Positions 15,740 to 31,639 of a stretch of 64,000 nt of DNA are shown here, one piece after another. Numbering within the stretch: the stretch's first letter is position 1; each line of letters starts with the position of its first letter. Both the position numbers and the translations under genes were made by a program. Where the stretch lies: assembly GCA_020284085.1 (NCBI GenBank), contig JACEVL010000832.1, positions 197,501 to 261,500 on the forward strand, written 5' to 3'. This DNA comes from Aporrectodea caliginosa. Its lineage: Eukaryota > Annelida > Clitellata > Crassiclitellata > Lumbricidae. A model generated the notes under the pieces. It was not told where the DNA came from, did no database searches, and was given only the letters and a program-made list of their open reading frames with translations.

Positions 15740-15811
15740 TAACTCTGTCTCTGTCTCTCTTTGTCTGTCTCTCTTTCTCTGTCTCTCTCTCTCTCTCTGT
15801 CTCTCTGTCTC

Positions 15812-15842
<31 letters not shown>

Positions 15843-15941
15843 GTCTCTGTCTCTGTCTCTGTCTCTGTCTCTGTCTCTGTCTCTGTCTCTGTCTCTGTCT
15901 CTCTGTCTCTCTCTCTCTCTCTGTCTCTGTCTCTGTCTCTG

Positions 15942-16022
<81 letters not shown>
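15740..16022. repeat. (CTCTGT)n/(CT)n array followed by (AT)n
   Basis: A pyrimidine-rich hexamer array to about 15990, then a run of AT. It marks the junction between units A and B. Confidence 0.95.
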
Positions 16023-16025
<3 letters not shown>

Positions 16026-16039
16026 TTTATATATATATC

Positions 16040-18060
16040 AATATATTTATACATATCATCATTTCCGGCCTCGAGTACGAATAAATGATCTCCATTATCC
16101 TCAGCCATTGTCAAGTCCATCCATTGCTCCCCTTTAATCCTCTGTTCTAGTCCATGTGACTTTATGTCCTCATTTAGGCACCGCGACAAACTATCCCCAG
16201 ACAAAATAGCACCCACACAATGTATTTTTTACGTATAGTATATTAAAAAATGCTTTCCACCTAGATTAAATGAACGTTTGTGTCAGTTTAGTTTACAGTT
16301 GTCTAAGTACTAAATTATGAGCAATTCCACGAAGATAGACTATTCAAGACTCAGATTCACCGCAAGTTGTACTGAGAGTTTACGGTCGTCGGTTTGGTAG
16401 AACGTACTTCGCCTTCGAAGGTTGCGGCTGTTGGATCCCTACTCGATAAAGCGCGATATCTATCCCCACACAATGACACTATTTTAGATGAGGTAGGCTA
16501 TTCTAGTTTTCGGGGCTATTTTGGTTTGGGCTATTCTGTCTGGAATCATTTTGTCTTGGGCAACCAACAAAGGGGTTTCTGTCGTCGCTATCCTAGTAGG
16601 TGCCAGACAGTGAAAGGAAAGGCACCCATCCTGTAGAAATTTTGGCATCTCTTCGTCGGTGTTGTGGGGTCATTATGGGTGTAGTAGTTGTTAAAAGTGT
16701 TCCTTCCATTGTTTCTGTTTCTGCATGGTTCCATCGTCTCTAGTATTTTACCATTTGCGTCCCTGATTGATGCTACGCTGAGCTCAACTTGTCCACTGAA
16801 TAGTTTTATCTTGTTATATACTCTTGCATTCTGTTGTTTTGCTATGTTTCCGAAAATGGTGACTCTCCAAGTATCGCTTTCTCTACCAACATTACGTTTT
16901 AACGTTAAAATCCCCCGCAATGACGATTATGTCGTATCTGTGAATTCCGTGTATTATGTGCTGAAGTTGATCATGAAATGTATTGATTTCTTCACCTGTA
17001 GCTGCTTACGTCGACGCATAGGCTTGGATGACTGTAATCTTGGCAAATTCGGTGCGAAATCTTGCAGACATTAATCGTTGTAAAATCAACGGGTGTCCTA
17101 TCAATGCTTTTGATGCTTTCTTGTTCAGGATCATCGCAACTCCTTCCCGCAAGTGATTGTGTAGATGTTAGAACTTTGTATTGATCATGGTACAATTCTC
17201 TTTTCCACACCATCTTGTCCCACAGAGTCCTATGATGTTCCACCTGGGTCTTTTTAAATTTTGACTGCTAGGCGAGTGCTCCTGTGATTGACGGAGTCAT
17301 GACGTTTCATGTTCTTACTATTCTGTTGTCGAGCTTGAATTCTCTTGTCATAATGTTGTCCACGCTGGCGGCCGTACAGGTGGCAGATATTGGCTTCGCA
17401 ATTGCTCCTATTGTCGCCATTTTCTTCGCCGTTGTTCCTCCTTCTTGCCGTTTTTGTTGTTGATGGTGTTCTGATAGCTAACTTTTCACATCCAGTCCCA
17501 GTCTCCCCGCTGCCTGCGTGGACCTTGGTATACTTGGCGACGTCCAAGTGAGCATGTATTTTTGTGATTTGTATCTTTTCATCGTATGCCTTGGACGCGT
17601 ATTCATCCGGTGTTTGGTAAAGACTTCCGGATATTGTGGATGGCCAATCGTTGGTGACGAGTTAGATGCCTTTCCTTCAAAGCATTCCTCTTGCCAGTTA
17701 CACTGCGCATCTGATACAAATAAAGGGAACAAAGCTGTACAGCCAACTACATCTTTGGTGCACTCTCTCACATTTGCATGAATGAAACAAGATGAAAGTA
17801 ATCAAAAGTAATCAAACAAACACAGAAATATGCATATTGTCATCGTATGAATGGCTGACTGGAAGCATGATTTGGATGGGCTTTCCAGGATGAGGGAGGT
17901 AGGATTTCCCATTGCTGTAAACAGCTGGAGACGTTTTCTCTTCTGCAATCTCCGATTTTGTCGTTCATTTCTGTAGTCCATAATAAAAAAGGTCAAAGGT
18001 CGAAACGACACACGATACGAGCACAAGAACAGCGGCTCCTCGGTAAACACAAACAACGAA
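16040..18060 (-). mobile_element. Decayed LINE with endonuclease remnant, copy in unit B
   Basis: The counterpart of 3905-5930, with the A-G-D-F-N motif near 16902-16917 and a C-terminal tail fragment at its left end (16050-16215). The foldback element at 16178-16570 sits in place of the reverse transcriptase. Differences from the unit A copy are scattered substitutions and small indels. Confidence 0.6.
16178..16570. mobile_element. Foldback-type element with GACAAAATAGCCC arms (unit B copy)
   Basis: Left arm at 16186-16210 (GACAAACTATCCCCAGACAAAATAGC). The inverted right arm (GGGGCTATTTTGG, GGGCTATTCTGTCTGG) lies near 16512-16545. Orthologous to 4037-4430. Confidence 0.55.
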
Positions 18061-18301
18061 GCTAAAAGTCGCAGTTTAGATAGACCTGGTGCGGTTTAAA
18101 TCGTACTTAACTGAAGTACAACTCGAGACTTGGTTTGCTAACTGAACACAAGAAAACAGATCTCGTCAGATCACCGTAAAACCAAGCTATGGCAAACCAT
18201 AAACAGTAAATGGCTTATATTCTCCAGCAACTCCTTTTCAAGCATAGTCAGTTAATTCATCATGCATAACCATACAACCGTATACATTCATTCTTGCATA
18301 C

Positions 18302-18392
18302 AGGTAGCCCCCTCTCAGTTTGTAAAATTTGTATATTGTCATTTTGCTTTATTTGGTGGTGAATAAACTACTTACTTACTTTCTTAATTACC
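18302..18392 (+). mobile_element. Very short LINE 3' end
   Basis: A 90-bp insertion relative to unit A (between 6175 and 6178). It ends GGTGAATAAACTACTTACTTAC, like the tail of the LINE at 6212-7022, so it is a severely 5'-truncated relative. Confidence 0.55.
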
Positions 18393-19152
18393 GAAAGACA
18401 CATCAAATTATGCAGAATAAGCAATACATAATTATCCATGCACACTTGCACAGTGCTACAGCTATGTTATACCTAATTATAGAAACAGTCAAGATATACT
18501 TGTTCTCTGACCAGACAGCGTTTAGATTTGATTTTACATTGACCACTGTTGCTATCGCTTTAGCCCTGTCTAATAAGTCGCTCTATATGTGTAAACTATA
18601 TTTTAAGAAAAAGCAACTCGGATCAGTCAGTTCTTTATAAAACCACAGGAACAAATTTTTATGAATAAATTGTTTTGCAGAAATATCGTCTTCGTTATGG
18701 TGATCCTTTCTCAGTTTTTAGAATTTGTAAACGTGTGTGAAATCACATTAGTTTGAAAGGTGCGATGCCTTTGTTGATGACGTGTATACTGTGACGGCGT
18801 GCCCAAACGGGATATCGGCGTTCTGTTTTTAAGGTTTAGTGGCGGAAGGAACCTGCTCTTCGCCATATGATTTCTGGTTCAAATCCCGAAGAAATGAGCC
18901 TGATAATTAATCGCACTCGGAGTCCCATTTCTTCATAGTACGGAGTCGGTCTGTAATGGAAAAACGGCAGGAATACCAGCCCCAGGAGGGGAGTCCTCTA
19001 CCTCGATAGTTGAGTCTGCGGCTGCTAAGAGGGATCGATACCACAGGCATCCATTCTTCTTGCTCTCTGTTTTCACCTATTGCACTTCCATATGGATGTC
19101 GCAAATATCATGAGTCATAGGAATTCGATACACGAAGGACCCTCAGCAATCT

Positions 19153-19260
19153 TTTCTTCTTCTTCTTCTTCTTCTTCTTCTTCTTCTTCTTCTTCTTCTT
19201 CTTCTTCTTCGAATTCTTCTTCTTCGAATTCTTCACATTCTTTGAATTCTTCGCATTCTT
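19153..19260. repeat. (TTC)n microsatellite with TTCGAA interruptions
   Basis: About 20 TTC units, then GAATTC-containing variants. It is not present at the unit A equivalent. Confidence 0.9.
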
Positions 19261-19584
19261 CAGTAATCGCCCTTAGCAATGTCTGGCTGGGCGCTATACA
19301 TTTGTATACGGTCGTCTCTAGCTTAGAGCAGTATCAGTTCCGCATGTATCGATCATAATCTAGTGTCGACAGGGCGAGTGTCGGTAACTTGGTTTCCTTT
19401 ATGTAAGAGAAGACATACAGCTATAAAGAATGTGACCAATAAAATCCAGGCATGAGGGATTATTAATATAAATAGGAAATAATGTGAGGCGTGGTCCTGT
19501 ATCTGTGATAAATAATATCAACTATCTGAACCTGAGAGAATCAAAGAATAATCTCTTAATCTGTAATCTCAACTTTTAAAGAAG

Positions 19585-20178
19585 ACTTAATTCATTCATT
19601 CATTCATTTAAGAGATTTATATAGCGCCCCTTCAAGGTTATCTACTCAGAAGCGCTCCCGACTCAACCCCGGTTAAAAAGAACAGTCTTCAGGTTCGAGA
19701 AGAATGTGGCCGGAAGAGCTCTATGCATTAGGCGTAGATCCACAGGGAGCTCATTCCAGATTGCAGGGCCAGCAACAGAAAAGGCACGGCGCTGCATAAT
19801 AGAGGTCCGTGACCGGGGAACAAGAAGCTCAACCTGCTTAGAGGAGCGGAGAGAACCACGGCGCTGGACGCTCAGGGTGGAGCAGCACAGCTCCTGTAAG
19901 TAAACAGGGGCCACACCCGCGAGACAGCGCCAGACCAAGGCAGAGATCCGGTAAGTTATCCGCTGCGGGAACGGGAGCCAATGCAAGACATCCCGCATGT
20001 AATCACTAACATGGCCGAATCTTGCGATGCGGCCAATGAGGCGTGCCGCCGCTCGCATGACCCGAACCAAGCACCCAACCCGAGCCGCCGGAAGACCCAC
20101 ATAGAGGGCGCTGCAGTAATCAAGGAAGATAACTCGAAGAATTTTTACTGGAAGAATTTTTACTGCAGTTTTTACTTA
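19585..20178 (-). mobile_element. CR1-type LINE 3' fragment upstream of gene B
   Basis: A minus-strand frame at 19663-20100 gives a clean C-terminal region (R-A-A-A-R-L-I-G, L-H-W-L-P, R-A-F-S-V-A-G-P-A-I-W-N-E-L-P). The 3' end is marked by GGCGCTATATAAATC and (ATTC)n read on the minus strand. ACTTAA flanks it on both sides (19586 region and 20174 region), and unit A near 9550 is the empty site. It splits the promoter block of gene B. Confidence 0.8.
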
Positions 20179-20223
20179 AGCCAAGTATTTCAATCCCAGT
20201 AAAAATTCTTCGAGTTATCTTCC
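20124..20223. repeat. 28-bp perfect inverted repeat at the LINE 5' junction
   Basis: Positions 20124-20151 are the exact reverse complement of 20196-20223, with about 44 bases between. A 15-bp unit, GAAGAATTTTTACTG, is also directly repeated at the left arm's end. Unit A has only the right-hand sequence. Confidence 0.85.
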
Positions 20224-20693
20224 TTCTCAACATCGGCGGTTTCAACATAAACGACCAAACTCAGCCCGGCAGTTTGGGGGTTGTGATCGACAGCGAGGAT
20301 TTATCGTTTCGTAAAATTTGCCATAATTTGATATTAAATTTCCATGATATTTCTTGAACAAAGCATAAGGTGTGTTTGTCCTGCTGCTTTCACGTCTCAT
20401 TGATAAAAAAATATCTGTTGCGCCTAAACGATATCTATAAGTCTTTCAATTTATGCCGCCGGTTGTTACAGGTTAAATTTGCATAAATAACAATCGATAA
20501 ATCTAATTATTAAACCTGTATGCTCCCGAGTGAGACGCACTGACTAGGTAGGAGAATGAGCGGAATGATAAATAGAAAAATTAGACGATTCAGGAGGAGA
20601 AAAAACAAGAAGACGAAGATATTGTGGTAGGCCTGAAATATGATTGAAAGGAATGTATCCGTTCACCCTGATGTCCTTAAACTTTCTGCCGTT

Positions 20694-20821
20694 TATAAAT
20701 GCGCGACGGTCTTTCGGTTTGAAAGACTTGCAGACGTAAAAGAAAGTCATATTACGAGCCGAAATCGAGCTTTGGACCGATTGCTTCCCAGAACTGCACA
20801 TCTGACTGCGTATGAACGCAG
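20694..20821 (+). promoter_or_regulatory. TATA box and non-coding leader exon 1 of peptide gene B
   Basis: TATAAA at 20694-20699, an expected start near 20725, and a leader ending at ACGCAG|GTAAGTGT after 20821. It is closely matched to gene A, including the start codon at 20812 that makes a four-codon upstream frame after splicing. Confidence 0.6.
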
Positions 20822-21490
20822 GTAAGTGTCTAGTGCGTATTTATCTTTGAACCTATTAGGAGTTAGGAGTTTGAACTATCTGAATGATACCATTAAATGT
20901 TTAAGACAAGAACAATGACAGATCATGCGAAGATAATAAACACTATTTCGTCACAGTCTGGTAGTACAAAAATGATGATACTCGGAGATACAGAAATAGC
21001 AAATAGGAAAGTATTTTTTTAAATAAAAAAATGAAAAGCAATAGTAAGGTGAGATATTAGCCTACATGCGTGCAGTAAAATTAACAGATTCAATTGTCCC
21101 GATGGTTGTGTTTTTCAATGCGCTTGCGGGCTTTAGGTTTGCGGGCTTTACAACATCTGTTTCTAGGTGCCATTAGGCTCCTATATTGGAATATTTCTAT
21201 ATGTCATGTACTTAATAAAAGTGCTTCCAATGGCCGTGCTGCTGAAGCAATATTAAATATTACAAGACTTAGGAATAATACATTTAAGAGATTCAGGGTC
21301 GTTACAGCTTATATAATTATCGTTAGAACAATTTATTCCATATTTTTCAAAGGGAAAACAATAATTCAAAACAGGATAGCATGATAACTTTTAAATCGAA
21401 AATGGAAGAATTTCTGTTTCCATGAAACCGTCGTTAAGCGGTTGAGTGTTAGTTATATCTGTCGAGGGGCTGTGATGTTTCAGCCTGAGC

Positions 21491-24979
<3,489 letters not shown>

Positions 24980-25257
24980 CTCTGCAGTGGACGATCGCGC
25001 ACAAGAAGCTGATGCTGTGATGAGTCGGTGCGCTTTTGCAAACACTTGATAGAAATGTCGAAAACTTATAACTTTACCAACGGATCTACTGTAGGATCTG
25101 ACACTCAATTGCTTATACATAATATATAGATATAATCAGTTCTTGACGTCAGCCAATTGGCGGCGATGGGTACGAATAAATGATCTCCAATGTCTTCGGT
25201 CATTTGTCAAGTGCATCGCTCCCATTAGTGCTAGTCCAAGTGCTCTTATATCCTCGT

Positions 25258-26575
25258 TTAGGGACCCCGACAAACTAGCCCTGACAAAATAGCCCAGACA
25301 AAAAGACCCATGACAAAATGGCCCAAGACAAATAGCCATGACAAACCAGCTCAAATGTCTTATGGTATCATTAATGTTATTGCGACATCTACTAGCACCA
25401 TATAATGTTGGACTACGACGGAAAAACATTAAACGTATCTATTGTTAATGTTTTTAAACTAGCTCCAATGAATTTTTGTGTCATTTTAGATTACTTTTAT
25501 CTAATTCAAAGATTATGAACAATTCCGCCAAGATAGGCAGTTATAGAATGACGGATTTGCCCCGCGTTGCAATGTGAGTTTACCGGTCGTAGGTTTGGTT
25601 GAACATAATTCGCTTTCAAAGCTTGAGGCTGTCGGATTCCTGCACGATAACGCGCGATTATCTATCTCCACACAACCAATCAATCATCATACACGGTGAG
25701 TCATTAAAAACCGTGTCCCTATAATAATTTAACATAATTCAGTTAAATAACCACCAATTTTGATGACATTTCAGAATAATGATGCTTGGTGGTCTAGCCA
25801 AGTGCTGCGTAAATTATTTCTTATTAAAAGCTGGACTAGCCTAAACTATAATGACGTCACGACAACCCCGACTGACTGGCGTTTACCGAAGAAGCAATAT
25901 CTTTTATGGTATCTGTTGGGTCTCTGCACATGGTCGTTCGAACATTCATTTAATCCAACCATGTGTTATGGTCTTGGACAATATTACCTACTAATTCAGG
26001 GCCTTTTGCCAGACATTCGTGAGATAACGGAATATTTCATCTTCCAGCAGGATAGCGCTCCTGCGCACGGAGCTCAGGAGACTGTTGAGTCACTGCAAGC
26101 TGAAACAGCTGACTTCATTTCACCTATTTTGTGACCACGTGACAGCCCTGATTTAAATCCGGTAGAAGATATGTAGTGTCATGCAAGAAGAGATCTACAG
26201 ATTTCGAATACATGATGTGAGCGAGTTGCATCATCGATTTGTTGAGGCATGGGACGAAATGGATCAGCGCATCATTGATGAGTCCGTCAAGTGATGGCGT
26301 ACGCGTCTTCGCGCATGCGTGGATGCCCAAGAGGGGAGGTGCAATTTGAACATAAACTTTAACTTTAACTTTCCGAATGCTCAGTAATAACTCCTCTACC
26401 TTTACTTAAAATTTCTTTGAAATGATCTGATATCTGAAGAGTTACAGTCAAATATGTAGGAGCACGGTTTTTATTGACTCACCGTGTATATTAGATGAGG
26501 TGCTCGGATTTTCAGGGCTATATTGTTTTTGGCTATTTTGTCTGGAACCATTTAGTCTTGGTCCCCGAACGAAGA
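25258..26575. mobile_element. Foldback-type element with GACAAAATAGCCC arms (unit C copy, fullest arms)
   Basis: The left arm, 25268-25352, has about six 14-16 bp units (GACAAAATAGCCCA, GACAAAATGGCCCA, GACAAATAGCCAT). The inverted right arm, 26508-26560, reads GGGCTATATTG...GGCTATTTTGTCTGG. A mariner element occupies the middle. It lies at the start of unit C, as in the other units. Confidence 0.65.
25692..26486 (+). mobile_element. mariner-type element, internally deleted
   Basis: Terminal inverted repeats of about 28 bp begin CACGGTGAGTCA at both ends (the right end read in reverse), flanked by TA (25690-25691 and 26487-26488). The plus strand encodes the C-terminal half of a transposase: F-Q-Q-D-S-A-P-A-H, the second catalytic Asp of the DDE/D triad, then P-R-D-S-P-D-L-N-P-V. 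A TGA replaces the usual Trp just before P-R-D-S-P. At 795 bp it is shorter than the usual 1.3 kb and lacks the N-terminal half. It inserted into the unit C foldback element only. Confidence 0.85.
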
Positions 26576-26799
26576 TGTTTATGTCGTCGCTATAATTCTA
26601 GTAGGTACCAAAAAGAGAATGGAAAGGAGTGTGGGCCAGGGGCGCCGCTAGGCGTACGCACTTACGCTAGTGCGTACAGCGCTGAAAGGCTAAGAAATGA
26701 AAAATTGCAAAATGGAAAAAGTGAAATATTATTAAGTTATAAAATTATAATAATTTAGATACTAGTTTTAACAGGTAAACTAACAGTCTAACACCATCT

Positions 26800-27950
26800 A
26801 GTGGTTTATATATCATACCTTTCCTCACGCTCTTGCACTATCAATGCCGCTGGTCACTCATCTTATCCGCACATGTGCACCCTCACCTTCGGTGTTCCTC
26901 AAGGTTCTGTTCTCGGTTCTTTGCTGTTCATTCTTTACACCTCCCAACTTAGCAAACTCATATCCTCATCCTCTGCTGTTCATCACCTCTATGCCGACGA
27001 CACACAACTCTTCATATCTTTCTCCCCTCGCTGCCTTCCAGATACACTTAATCACTTACGCAACACAATCACTCAGATTTCAGCCTGGATGACCGCTAAC
27101 CTGCTATGTCTTAACCCTTATTGGCCTCCGCGAGCAATTAAACAAACTAACCTATCCTGCCGACCTTTGTCCGACAGATCTCACTTCTCCCGTACCTTAC
27201 TCTTATCCTGTTCGCAATCTTGGAATCATTTTCGATAAGAACCTTGCCTTTTCCGATCACATCACCCAGCTATCACGCACTTCCTGTATGCACATCAGTG
27301 ACCATTGTCAATTGCGCCCAATACTTGACTACAAGACCGCGTGTACAATAGCCACTTCAATTGTTCATTCCAAACTCAACTACTGTAACTACATTTTTCA
27401 CAACATCGACTCTTCTAAATGAAACGCCTGCAAACAGTCACCAAAACTCCCAAACACCGCCACATAACCTCTGTTCTCAAATCACTTCATTGGCTAAAAG
27501 TCCCTCAGCGCATCCAGTACAAAATAACATCTCTTACCTACTATGCCCTTCAAACCTCTAAACCCTCTTACATTCGACAGCTACCTGCCCGGGTCTACTC
27601 GCTCATCATCATACCTTTCACTATCTCGGCCTCCAGTCTCATCCTCTCTGAAATTCTGCAACCGTTGCACCTGCTCTTTGAAACGGACACCCAAAAGACC
27701 TCCGCCAGTTTGCTTATCTTCCTACCTCTCATCTTAATTTGACCTCTCCTCCGCTTGCCTCTCCTCTCCTACTTTCCAATCACGACTGAAAACTGAACTC
27801 TTCAAGCTATCCTATCCTGACTCTACTTCTGCGCCACCATGCACACGACCATCATCACCGATTGCCACCGTAGCACCATGCTGTCTCCTCGACTTGACCT
27901 CCCCGGATTTTGACCTGGCACCGAAACCAACAGAGGAGCTTGGCTATTGC
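26800..27950 (+). mobile_element. CR1-type LINE with reverse transcriptase core, decayed
   Basis: Frames interrupted by shifts give G-V-P-Q-G-S-V-L-G and Y-A-D-D-T-Q-L (the active site), then the C-terminal T-K-T-P-K-H-R-H-I-T, L-H-W-L-K-V-P region. It ends tail to tail with the next LINE. Confidence 0.8.
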
Positions 27951-27954
27951 GGAC

Positions 27955-28935
27955 ATGATTTCGTAATCCTAATCGTAATTTCCAAACTTCTAAAGCACCA
28001 CTCGAAAGCCAAGCGCAGGGCACCAGCTTTTTCACGAGCGCCGCGTCTAGTCACAAGGGTTGTCCGAGAGCGTAAGCCGAGGGAGGTCCGAGTCCGGTTT
28101 CCAGAGTATCAGAGGGGTCAGAGTAGCTGCTAAGGTGGGTGTCGTTTAGGTCGAGAGCTGGAAGGTAGATGATCAGTTGAGTCGGGGTAGGAGTTCTTGA
28201 AGAGGAGAGACTTTATTTTCGAGTGGAAAGCCTTGGGGTGGTGAATAGAGGAGCCTGAGCCCTGAGGCAGATGATGGCGGGTGATTGGCGATTATGGTGG
28301 AGGAACCGAAAAAGTGCGGAATTCAGGAAGCAGATCGTTCCAGAGACGTAGTACAGTGTTGGACATGGCTCGGTTGGACAACTTGAGATGAGTAGTGACC
28401 GAAGGTCGAGAAAGATGAACGGGTAGAGCGGGTTGGCTGGATGTGAAGAAGTCGCGAAAATATCTGGGCTGGGAGTATTTTAGGGAGTTGTAGGTTAGTG
28501 ATAGGACTTTGAAGTGAATTCGTTCTGGGAGTTTTAACCAGTGGAGTGATTTGAGGAAGGAAGTTCTATGATGATGCTTGGGGGTTCTGGTGACGGCTCT
28601 GGCTAGTGAGTTTTGGATGAGCTGCCGACGCTTTAGTATGGTGGATTCGATGTTGAGAAAGAGGGAATTGCAGTAGTCGAACTTTTGAGTGGACAATGGA
28701 GGTAGCAATGGTGGAAGCAGTTTTGAAATCGAGCATGGGACGGATGCGGCGGAGGTTGAGAATGTGCATGAAGCAGGAGCGCGAGAGGTTGGAGATGCGA
28801 TTAGAGAAGGAGAGATGTGGATCAAAAGTAACAACGAGATTGCGGACAGGGGCATCAGAGGTGAAGGTAAGAGATGAAGAGTCAGTGGATAGGTGTATTG
28901 AAAGGTCAGGGATTTTCTTGATTTGGTCCTGAGGT
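27955..28935 (-). mobile_element. CR1-type LINE C-terminal part, opposite orientation
   Basis: The minus strand has an open frame (28292-28855) with D-Y-C-N-S-L-F, Q-N-S-L-A-R-A-V-T-R-T-P-K-H, L-H-W-L-K-L-P, L-W-N-D-L-L-P-E-F-R. Its 3' tail is (TTACGA)n near 27955-27975. It belongs to the same subfamily as the plus-strand copy beside it. Its 3' region is the sequence that recurs upstream of exon 3 in every peptide gene. Confidence 0.8.
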
Positions 28936-31639
28936 CCTGAGATGGTGCTGATTTGATATAGCGCCGGTGAACAAGCTGGTCTCCCTGACGTGGCTTTTGG
29001 GGGCGCTGAGAAATTTTCGAAGATTTACATTTAGTGAATTAGTAGTAGTAGACTGAGAAACCGACTAACTTACTAAGCATAGTAGACTTGTGCAAGCACG
29101 TCAGTTACGTCATTATTTACAACAGTTGGTTTCGAATAATTTTTCAAGTAGGCCTATGGTCGATATTGTTGGACCGTTGTTGGTTAGAAATCTATATTAT
29201 ATAATAAAATAATTTCAAGCATCGGGCCACCCCGAAAACGATTTCGACATACCTTACTAAATTTTCCAAATAATGCTGCCCGACGTGCTCGTCGTCGTTT
29301 ACCATCATTAGACGAAGCCTTTAGGTTTAGGGTGCATCAGTGGATATTATCTCATTATGATGACACGGGATGTTTTAACATGCAGTGCTACACAATATAT
29401 GCAGTGATAACTTGAAAAGTGCAGCGCAAATGGCTTCTCTCGAGTGTTATCTTTCAAATGTCAAAATATCAAAATCTGTTGTTCCTTGACAACATCATTA
29501 CCACATGGCTTCACGATTCGGTATACTATAGTTGAATCCTTCTTGCTTGGTTTGTTTACCATATCCTTCTTGCTTGGTTTGTTCACCATTTGTAAACTAT
29601 TTCTGCTAATTGTGTCTGGTCAGCAATATGTTTACATTAAGGCTTATGAAGTTATGGCGTTCTTGGAAATTGAACGTATTTTCTAGTTTTATATTAATCT
29701 CAATAAATGTCTGGTTTGCTATTATTGTCCGCAGTCAAACTCAAACAAGATTCAAACTACATCTTAGCTATTATACGAATGACAGCTGGTTCCTACCAGC
29801 ACTACAATTATAGAGCAATTGTTTTCAGATGACTGCTTAAACTGCTAACATTACAGTGTGGAAATTCGAAAAAGTTTTAAGTGGGGAGGGGGCACATCCC
29901 CTACCCCTCTAGGCGCTGCGCGCCTCAGCGATCGTCCTTCGGACGCTCGTTCATAGTACTCCCACAAACTATTGTCCCCGGTCTACGTGTGATCTCCAGC
30001 CTATTGTGCGTACACAATTTAAATCCTGGCGGCGCCGCTGGTGTGGGCACTTTGGTTTCTGTCAGTCAAGAGATGATTTACAACTCCAATGATGGTGATT
30101 AATGAAATCCAATCGCGCCGAACATTAATCTAGAAGAAAAAAATAATCTGAGTCGTGGTCCTGTATATGTCAAATACAATATAAGCTACCTGAATCTAAG
30201 AGAATCATACAATAATCTCTTAATCTGGTCTTTGAATCATGACAGAAGACTCCCTGTAAAATTTCTCAGAGTTAGCTCCCTTCTCAGCATCAGCGGTTTC
30301 CAAGCAAAAGACCCAACTCAGTCCCGCAGTTTGGAGGTTGTGATCGACAGCGAGGATTTACCGGTCTGAAGAATTTCCCGAAATTCGATATTTCAGAATG
30401 TGTTGTTGCCCCGTAATGACGTCTTATTGTTTTCCAGTCTCATTAAGAAAAAAATATATTTTTGCCCAAATGAAACGCCTTTCAATTCATGCCGCCCTTA
30501 GTCACAGGTTCATTTGGAATCAATGACAATCGATTCAAATTATTAAACCTGTGTGCTCCGGAGTGAGAGGCAATGCATTAATAGGAGATTAAGTGAATAA
30601 TACATTGCAAATTCAGGATGAGGAGGAGGAGGAGCAGGAGGAGGAGGAGGAGGAGGAAGACGAAGAAGAATAGATTATAGCAAAACTGCAAGGCGAAAGT
30701 AAGTAAGTTCACTGCTGGTATGTCACAAGTCAGATCAGAAACTGTTCGACTGTCACAAATCTATTGAAGTCATTTGATGAGATCTATGAAGGGATAGATG
30801 AGGAAATCCTCTGGATCTTGTTTGCCTAGATTAATCACTTATTCATAATTCAGAAACATCGAAGATTGTGTCTATATACTTAAAAAACGTTCCTGTTGTT
30901 AATAGATCTGGGGTCTAAAAGTCGAATGTTACCGTATATTACTTCATTCAGCTCTCCACGGTATAGGCCCTACAATAATATTGAGAGTCTGAGTCACCTT
31001 CAGATGTCTTTAGTTACCTTTGTATACTTTTAAAGCCATCTAGGTTCAGATGCACGCAACTGTTTACTGCGACGAAGTCCATCCAAAAGCCGATAGGCCT
31101 ATATCACCTCGTCATTTCGTCCACCGCTGCAATCTCTTTTTGTTCTTACACTACTGGGACAAAGCGTCATTTAATTTAGACGATCAAATGTCGTTTAGAA
31201 TTCTCCTCTAAGTATAGCACAATGTTCACAGTAGCAAAAGATTGGCTTGAATTCCGTGGCCGATATTAAATAAGGCAAAACATGATCTAAGCATTGGACA
31301 ACAAAATCAGGATTTATGTTTAGATGTTATACGCTTGGGTGTCTTCATTAAGCTTACCTTCTATTACACTTTTCTTCCTACCCCCAAATTTTTCGTATTG
31401 TCTTTCTTCCTTACATTGGGATACATTTCTGCTGTTAGTATAGACAACATACAAAACAGAGCAGATCGTGCAACCAAGACAATGAGTAGTCTACATGAAG
31501 AGACACAATACAATGTGCAACTACAATCGCGAACAACAATAACAACAACAAAAACAACAACAAAAATAACAAAAACAATAACTGCAATAATAATAACTAT
31601 AACAATATAGGTCTATCTTGGTGATTTCACTCATCATTG

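Larger units (their letters stand above)
26637..30040. mobile_element. hAT-like element of 3.4 kb filled with nested LINEs
   Basis: Inverted ends CAGGGGCGCCGCTAGG and, reversed, CAGCGGCGCCGCCAGG (14 of 16 identical) are flanked by a perfect 8-bp duplication GTGTGGGC (26629-26636 and 30041-30048). GTACGCAC also occurs just inside both ends. No hAT transposase is recognisable. Much of the interior is two CR1 LINEs facing each other. About 29000-29880 is unrecognised interior. Confidence 0.75.

Noticed and set aside
16075..16090. AATAAA in GTACGAATAAATGATCTCC considered as the shared poly(A) signal of the peptide genes
   Set aside because: It is conserved at 16080, 25175 and 40817 downstream of exon 4, but also lies in the LINE tail that starts each unit. 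Kept only as a possibility in the gene entries.
25141..25165. CRE plus CCAAT-like cluster TGACGTCAGCCAATTGGC at the start of units C and D
   Set aside because: It reads on the minus strand as the C-terminal codons of a decayed LINE (R-Q-L-A-D-V-K-N), so the match is probably chance.
29444..29813. Short hydrophobic frames in the interior of the 26637-30040 element
   Set aside because: No similarity to a hAT transposase or other protein that I recognise, and no supporting context.
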